Part shown: piece after piece, positions 60,418 to 64,000 of the stretch
Position numbering within the stretch: position 1 is the first letter of the stretch
Layout: each line of letters starts with the position of its first letter
Source of the DNA: Streptomyces sp. NBC_01481
GTDB taxonomy: Bacteria; Actinomycetota; Actinomycetes; Streptomycetales; Streptomycetaceae
DNA length: 64,000 nt
Direction of reading: 5' to 3'
NCBI RefSeq assembly: GCF_026339995.1
Contig: NZ_JAPEPT010000001.1
Span: 1,686,501-1,750,500 of the forward strand
Notes under the pieces: model-generated
Database searches by the model: none
Seen by the model: the letters and a program-made list of their open reading frames with translations, nothing else
Told to the model about the DNA's origin: nothing
Made by a program: the position numbers and the translations under genes

Positions 60418-62153
60418 CCGCCGAGCGCCCCGAGGAACCGAGCCCCGAACAGCTGCGCAGCCACCAGTGGTACGGCACGGACGGGCTGCGCTCGTTCAGC
60501 CACCGCGCCCGCACCCGCCAGCTCGGCTACCTCCCCGAGGAACACCTCGGCAAGCCGGTCGTCGCCGTCCTCAACACCTGGTCCGACATCAATCCCTGCC
60601 ATGTTCATCTGCGCGAGCGGGCCCAGGCCGTCAAGCGCGGCGTCTGGCAGGCGGGCGGCTTCCCCCTCGAATTCCCGGTCTCCACGCTCTCCGAGACCTT
60701 CCAGAAGCCGACCCCGATGCTCTACCGCAACATGCTGGCGATGGAGACGGAAGAGCTCCTGCGCTCCTATCCGGTGGACGGCGCGGTACTGATGGGCGGC
60801 TGCGACAAGTCCACGCCCGCGCTGCTGATGGGAGCCGCCAGCGCCGATCTGCCCGCCGTCTTCGTACCGGCGGGGCCGATGCTGCCGGGCCACTGGCGCG
60901 ATGAAGTGCTCGGCTCCGGCACGGACATGTGGAAGTACTGGGACGACAGGCGGGCCGGACTGATAGGGGACGCCGAGCTGGCCGAGCTGGAGAACGGCCT
61001 GGCCCGCTCGCCGGGCACCTGTATGACCATGGGCACCGCATCCACCCTGACCGCGGCCGCGGAAGCGCTCGGTGTCACGGTCCCCGGCGCGTCCTCGATC
61101 CCCGCCGTCGACTCCGGGCACGAGCGGATGGCGGCCGCGTCCGGCCGCCGGATCGTCGAGCTGGTGCGGCAGGACCTGAAGCTGTCGAAGATCCTCACGC
61201 GGGAGGCGTACGAGGACGCGGTGGCCACCGTCCTCGCCCTCGGCGGCTCGACGAACGCCGTGATCCATCTGATCGCCATGGCGGGACGCTCGGGGGTTCG
61301 GCTCACGCTCGACGACTTCGACCGCATCGCCCGTACGGTGCCGGTGCTCGCCGACCTCCGGCCCGGCGGCCGGTATCTGATGGAGGACTTCCACTTCGCG
61401 GGCGGACTCCCGGCGTTTCTGGGGCAGTTGACCGACGTACTGCATCTGGACCGGCCCACCGTCGCGTATCCGACCCTGCGCGAGCAGCTCGCGGGTGCCC
61501 GCGTCCACAACCCAGATGTCATCCGCCCGCGCGACAACCCCCTCGCCCAGGAGGGCGGTGTGGCGGTGCTGCGCGGAAACCTCTGCCCCGACGGCGCGGT
61601 CATCAAGCACATCGCCGCCGAGCCCCGGCTCCTTGAGCACACGGGCCCCGCGGTGGTCTTCCCCGACTACCGGACCCTTCAGCGGACCATCAACGACCCG
61701 GAACTCGGCATCACCGCCGACCATGTACTGGTGCTCAAGGGCGCGGGCCCCAAGGGCGGCCCCGGCATGCCCGAGTACGGGATGCTGCCGCTGCCCGACC
61801 ATCTACTCAAACAGGGCGTACGGGACATGGTGCGGATCTCGGACGCCCGGATGAGCGGCACGAGTTACGGCACCTGCGTGCTGCACATCGCGCCCGAGTC
61901 GCACGTCGGCGGACCGCTGGCGCTGGTCGAGAACGGCGACCTGATCACCCTGGACGTCGCCGCGCGTACGCTGCGGCTGGAGATCACGGACGAGGAGCTG
62001 GCGGGGCGCAGGGCCGCCTGGAGGCCGCCGCCCGAGCGGTACGAGCGGGGGTACGGCGCGCTCTACGGCGAGCAGATCACCCAGGCGGACACCGGCTGCG
62101 ACTTCGCATTCCTTGCCAAACCGGGCAAGAACCCCGATCCGTACGCAGGTTGA
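60414..62153 (+). CDS. IlvD/Edd family sugar-acid dehydratase
   Basis: A 579-aa Fe-S dehydratase. Cluster and metal cysteines are in DINPCHVHL, LMGGCDKSTPALLMGAASADLPA and SPGTCMTMGTAST; the C-terminal lid has VRISDARMSGTSYGTCVLHIAPES. The family covers dihydroxyacid, phosphogluconate and aldonate dehydratases; CDKSTPALLMGA matches the pentonate/hexonate (arabonate, xylonate, galactonate) group. The ATG at 60414 overlaps the aldolase stop (ATGA), pairing the dehydratase with the aldolase that would cleave its 2-keto-3-deoxy product. Confidence 0.9.
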   Translation: MTAERPEEPSPEQLRSHQWYGTDGLRSFSHRARTRQLGYLPEEHLGKPVVAVLNTWSDINPCHVHLRERAQAVKRGVWQAGGFPLEFPVSTLSETFQKPTPMLYRNMLAMETEELLRSYPVDGAVLMGGCDKSTPALLMGAASADLPAVFVPAGPMLPGHWRDEVLGSGTDMWKYWDDRRAGLIGDAELAELENGLARSPGTCMTMGTASTLTAAAEALGVTVPGASSIPAVDSGHERMAAASGRRIVELVRQDLKLSKILTREAYEDAVATVLALGGSTNAVIHLIAMAGRSGVRLTLDDFDRIARTVPVLADLRPGGRYLMEDFHFAGGLPAFLGQLTDVLHLDRPTVAYPTLREQLAGARVHNPDVIRPRDNPLAQEGGVAVLRGNLCPDGAVIKHIAAEPRLLEHTGPAVVFPDYRTLQRTINDPELGITADHVLVLKGAGPKGGPGMPEYGMLPLPDHLLKQGVRDMVRISDARMSGTSYGTCVLHIAPESHVGGPLALVENGDLITLDVAARTLRLEITDEELAGRRAAWRPPPERYERGYGALYGEQITQADTGCDFAFLAKPGKNPDPYAG

Positions 62154-62329
62154 CCCGCTGAGAAGGTCAGCCCGAGCCGTCATGAATCGCCATGTGAAGC
62201 AACCGGATGAGAAGCAGGCGGATATGAAGTAAGTCCGGTGCGAAGTAACACGCGCATAACCACAAACGCCCTCCTCACGGGAACAATCCAGCTACCCGCC
62301 AGCCGGATTGCCCCCCCCCGAGGAGAGCC
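62154..62329. other. Spacer between the sugar-acid cluster and the NCS2 permease gene
   Basis: 176 bp without a gene. It contains repeated GAAG/GGAT words (GATGAGAAGCAGGCGGATATGAAGTAAG) and a run of nine C before GAGGAGA, the RBS of the permease. I saw no purine-riboswitch pattern and no convincing promoter. Confidence 0.3.
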
Positions 62330-63736
62330 ATGTCTGCACAGGTCGACCGGTACTTCCACATCAGCGCGAGAGGCTCGACCTTCGCCCGCGAGATACGCGG
62401 CGGCTTCGCCACGTTCTTCACGATGGCCTACATTCTGGTGCTCAACCCGATCATCCTAGGCAGCGCCGAGGACAAGTTCGGCGCCCATCTCTCCGGTCCC
62501 CAGCTCGTTACGGCCACCGCCCTGGTCGCCGCGGTGATGACCGCGATCATGGGGCTCGGCGGCAATCTCCCGCTCGCCATCGCCGCCGGTCTCGGCCTGA
62601 ACGCCGTCGTCGCCTTCCAGATCGCGCCGCTGATGAGCTGGCCCGACGCGATGGGCCTGGTCGTCCTCGAAGGCATCCTCATCTGCGTCCTGGTCGTGAC
62701 GGGCCTGCGCGAGGCCGTCATGCACGCCATCCCGCCCTCGCTCAAGCAGGCCATCAGCGTCGGCATCGGCCTGTTCATCGCGTTCATCGGCTTCGTCGAC
62801 GCCGGCTTCGCGACCCGTATCCCCGGCGACACCGGCACCGTGCCCGTCCAGCTCGGCGCGAGCGGTCATCTCTCCGGCTGGCCCGTCCTCGTGTTCTGTC
62901 TCGGCGTGCTGCTCACCGTCGCGCTGATGGCCCGCAAGGTGAAGGGCGCGATCCTCATCTCCATCGTCGTGATGACCGTCCTCGCGATCGTCATCAACGA
63001 GATCGCCGACATCAAGCCCATCGCCTGGGGCCTGACCGTGCCGTCCGTCCCCGACGACATCGTGGCCGCCCCCGACTTCGGGCTCATCGGCTCCTTCAGC
63101 CTCTTCGGCGCCTTCGAGCAGGTCGGCGTCATCACGATCGTCCTGCTGGTCTTCACGCTGATCCTCAGCGACTTCTTCGACACCATGGGCACGGTCGTCG
63201 GCGTCTCCAACGAGGCCGGTCTGCTGGACGAGAACGGCAAGGTCCCCCACCTCGGCCGGGTGCTGCTGATCGACGGTGTCGCCGCCGCGGCCGGAGGCGC
63301 CGCATCCGCCTCCTCCAACACCTCGTACATCGAATCGGCGGCAGGAGTCGGCGAGGGCGCCCGCACCGGTTTCGCCTCCCTGGTCACCGGCGGGCTCTTC
63401 GCACTCGCCCTCTTCCTCACGCCGCTCGCCACGGTCGTCCCCGCCCAGGCCGCGGCGCCCGCGCTCGTCGCCGTCGGCTTCTTGCTGATGGCGCAGGTCC
63501 GCCATATCGACTGGGAGCGGTACGACATCGCCATCCCGGCTTTCCTGACGATCGCGGTCATGCCGTTCACGTACTCCATCACCAACGGCATCGGCGCCGG
63601 CTTCATCGCCTATGTCGTCATCAAGGCGGTGCTGGGCAAGGCCCGCGATGTGCACTGGCTGCTGTGGGGCACGGCGGCGCTGTTCGCGGTCTACTTCGCG
63701 ATCGACCCGGTCGAGCAGCTCTTCGGCGTGAAGTAG
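62330..63736 (+). CDS. NCS2/AzgA-family purine permease
   Basis: A 468-aa membrane transporter with about 12-14 segments, in the AzgA (guanine/hypoxanthine) branch. Signatures are RGGFATFFTMAYILVLNPIILG, ALVAAVMTAIMGLGGNLPLAIAAGLGLNAVVAFQIAP, LSDFFDTMGTVVGVSNEAGLLDENG and ASSNTSYIESAAGVGEGARTGFASLVTG. Imports purine bases with protons. RBS GAGGAGAG is 6 nt upstream after a C-run. It is monocistronic. Confidence 0.93.
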   Translation: MSAQVDRYFHISARGSTFAREIRGGFATFFTMAYILVLNPIILGSAEDKFGAHLSGPQLVTATALVAAVMTAIMGLGGNLPLAIAAGLGLNAVVAFQIAPLMSWPDAMGLVVLEGILICVLVVTGLREAVMHAIPPSLKQAISVGIGLFIAFIGFVDAGFATRIPGDTGTVPVQLGASGHLSGWPVLVFCLGVLLTVALMARKVKGAILISIVVMTVLAIVINEIADIKPIAWGLTVPSVPDDIVAAPDFGLIGSFSLFGAFEQVGVITIVLLVFTLILSDFFDTMGTVVGVSNEAGLLDENGKVPHLGRVLLIDGVAAAAGGAASASSNTSYIESAAGVGEGARTGFASLVTGGLFALALFLTPLATVVPAQAAAPALVAVGFLLMAQVRHIDWERYDIAIPAFLTIAVMPFTYSITNGIGAGFIAYVVIKAVLGKARDVHWLLWGTAALFAVYFAIDPVEQLFGVK

Positions 63737-63764
63737 CCGTCGCGCCTCAAGCAGCCGTCGGGCT

Positions 63765-64000
63765 TCAGGACTTCAGGGCCGCGGCCATCATCTTCTGGGC
63801 GATGGGCGCGGCCAGCCCGTTGCCGCTGACCTCGGAGCGGGCCGCGCCCGAGTCCTCGATCAGGACGGCGACCGCGACCTCCTTGTCGCTGCCGGAGTCC
63901 TTGGCGTACGAGGTGAACCAGGCGTACGGCGTCTTGCTGTTGTTCTCGCCGTGCTGGGCGGTGCCGGTCTTGCCGCCCACCTCGGCGCCTTCGACCTTGG
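63765..64000 (-). CDS. Penicillin-binding protein, C-terminal part (cut by the window)
   Basis: The last 77 codons of a peptidoglycan transpeptidase; the gene continues beyond 64000. It shows the KTGTAQ box (here GGKTGTAQHG) that lines the active site, and the C-terminal WFTSYAKDSGSDKEVAVAVLIEDSG and GNGLAAPIAQKMMAAAL typical of class B penicillin-binding proteins such as PbpA. The catalytic Ser-x2-Lys lies outside the window. The gene ends 28 bp after the permease gene, which converges on it. Confidence 0.85.
   Translation of the reverse strand, partial: KVEGAEVGGKTGTAQHGENNSKTPYAWFTSYAKDSGSDKEVAVAVLIEDSGAARSEVSGNGLAAPIAQKMMAAALKS

Noticed and set aside
62154..62329. Purine riboswitch before the NCS2 permease
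   Set aside because: No three-way junction or conserved core sequence is visible.

Overview
The window reads as a chromosomal segment of a Streptomyces (or very close actinomycete). The DNA is very GC-rich with G/C-ending codons, GTG starts are frequent, many genes overlap as ATGA or GTGA, several promoters place the -10 box about 7 nt before the start codon (leaderless mRNAs), and typical actinobacterial markers are present (OpcA, an RbpA-family protein, SufR-SufBDCSU-SufT, a CU044_5270-type protein, twin Ser/Thr kinases with PQQ-like propellers). No rRNA, complete tRNA, CRISPR array, prophage or intact insertion sequence was seen. All assignments come from reading motifs and context; no database search was run.

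Layout. 21-2966: secreted M14 zinc carboxypeptidase. 3158-18082: central-carbon block, with gap-pgk-tpiA-secG, an RbpA paralogue and pgi on the plus strand, two PH-domain membrane proteins, then a minus-strand pentose-phosphate operon tkt-tal-zwf-opcA-pgl. 18083-21553: heme A synthesis genes ctaB and ctaA around a small protein and an amidohydrolase. 21588-24609: a TPR-like protein and an ABC-2 exporter pair whose junction carries a 119-bp duplication/insertion. 25031-31575: the complete SUF iron-sulfur operon led by its repressor SufR. 31601-34369: a perfect 21-bp inverted repeat over the start of a VOC protein, a small inverted-repeat element, a frameshifted membrane-protein gene, and a MarR/SMR-TetR efflux locus with GTAC-core palindromes. 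34502-38884: ECF sigma factor with a membrane-anchored partner, dapD, a dapA-type gene and a lipoprotein. 38944-42506: secreted nuclease and a hypothetical protein. 42810-44714: a three-gene cassette around a trypsin-like protease without signal peptide. 45034-50954: a Tat-exported PhoX phosphatase and two tandem kinase-propeller genes. 50955-53622: a candidate Y RNA with a tRNA-like T arm, the Ro60 orthologue Rsr, and an HNH endonuclease with a probable frameshift. 54378-56195: small proteins and a double TerD protein. 56286-62153: divergent sugar-acid catabolism cluster. 62330-63736: NCS2 purine permease. 63765-64000: the 3' end of a penicillin-binding protein.

How the genes work together. 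The glycolytic genes, phosphoglucose isomerase and the pentose-phosphate operon make one carbon-flux block; OpcA is the helper for Zwf. CtaB and CtaA act in sequence to turn heme B into heme A. The SUF operon makes and inserts Fe-S clusters, which the IlvD/Edd dehydratase downstream would need. The epimerase (uronate dehydrogenase-like) and KdgD fit a uronate-to-aldarate-to-2-oxoglutarate semialdehyde route, and the second aldolase with the IlvD/Edd enzyme fits an aldonate route.

Most interesting places: the Rsr/Y-RNA locus with a ribosome-binding site folded in a hairpin (51111-51372), the protease cassette with a duplicated N-terminal module (42810-44714), the start codon buried in a perfect inverted repeat (31601-31647), the repeat element that extends a protein (10939-11120), and the twin kinases with an internal Tat-like motif (46495-50954).
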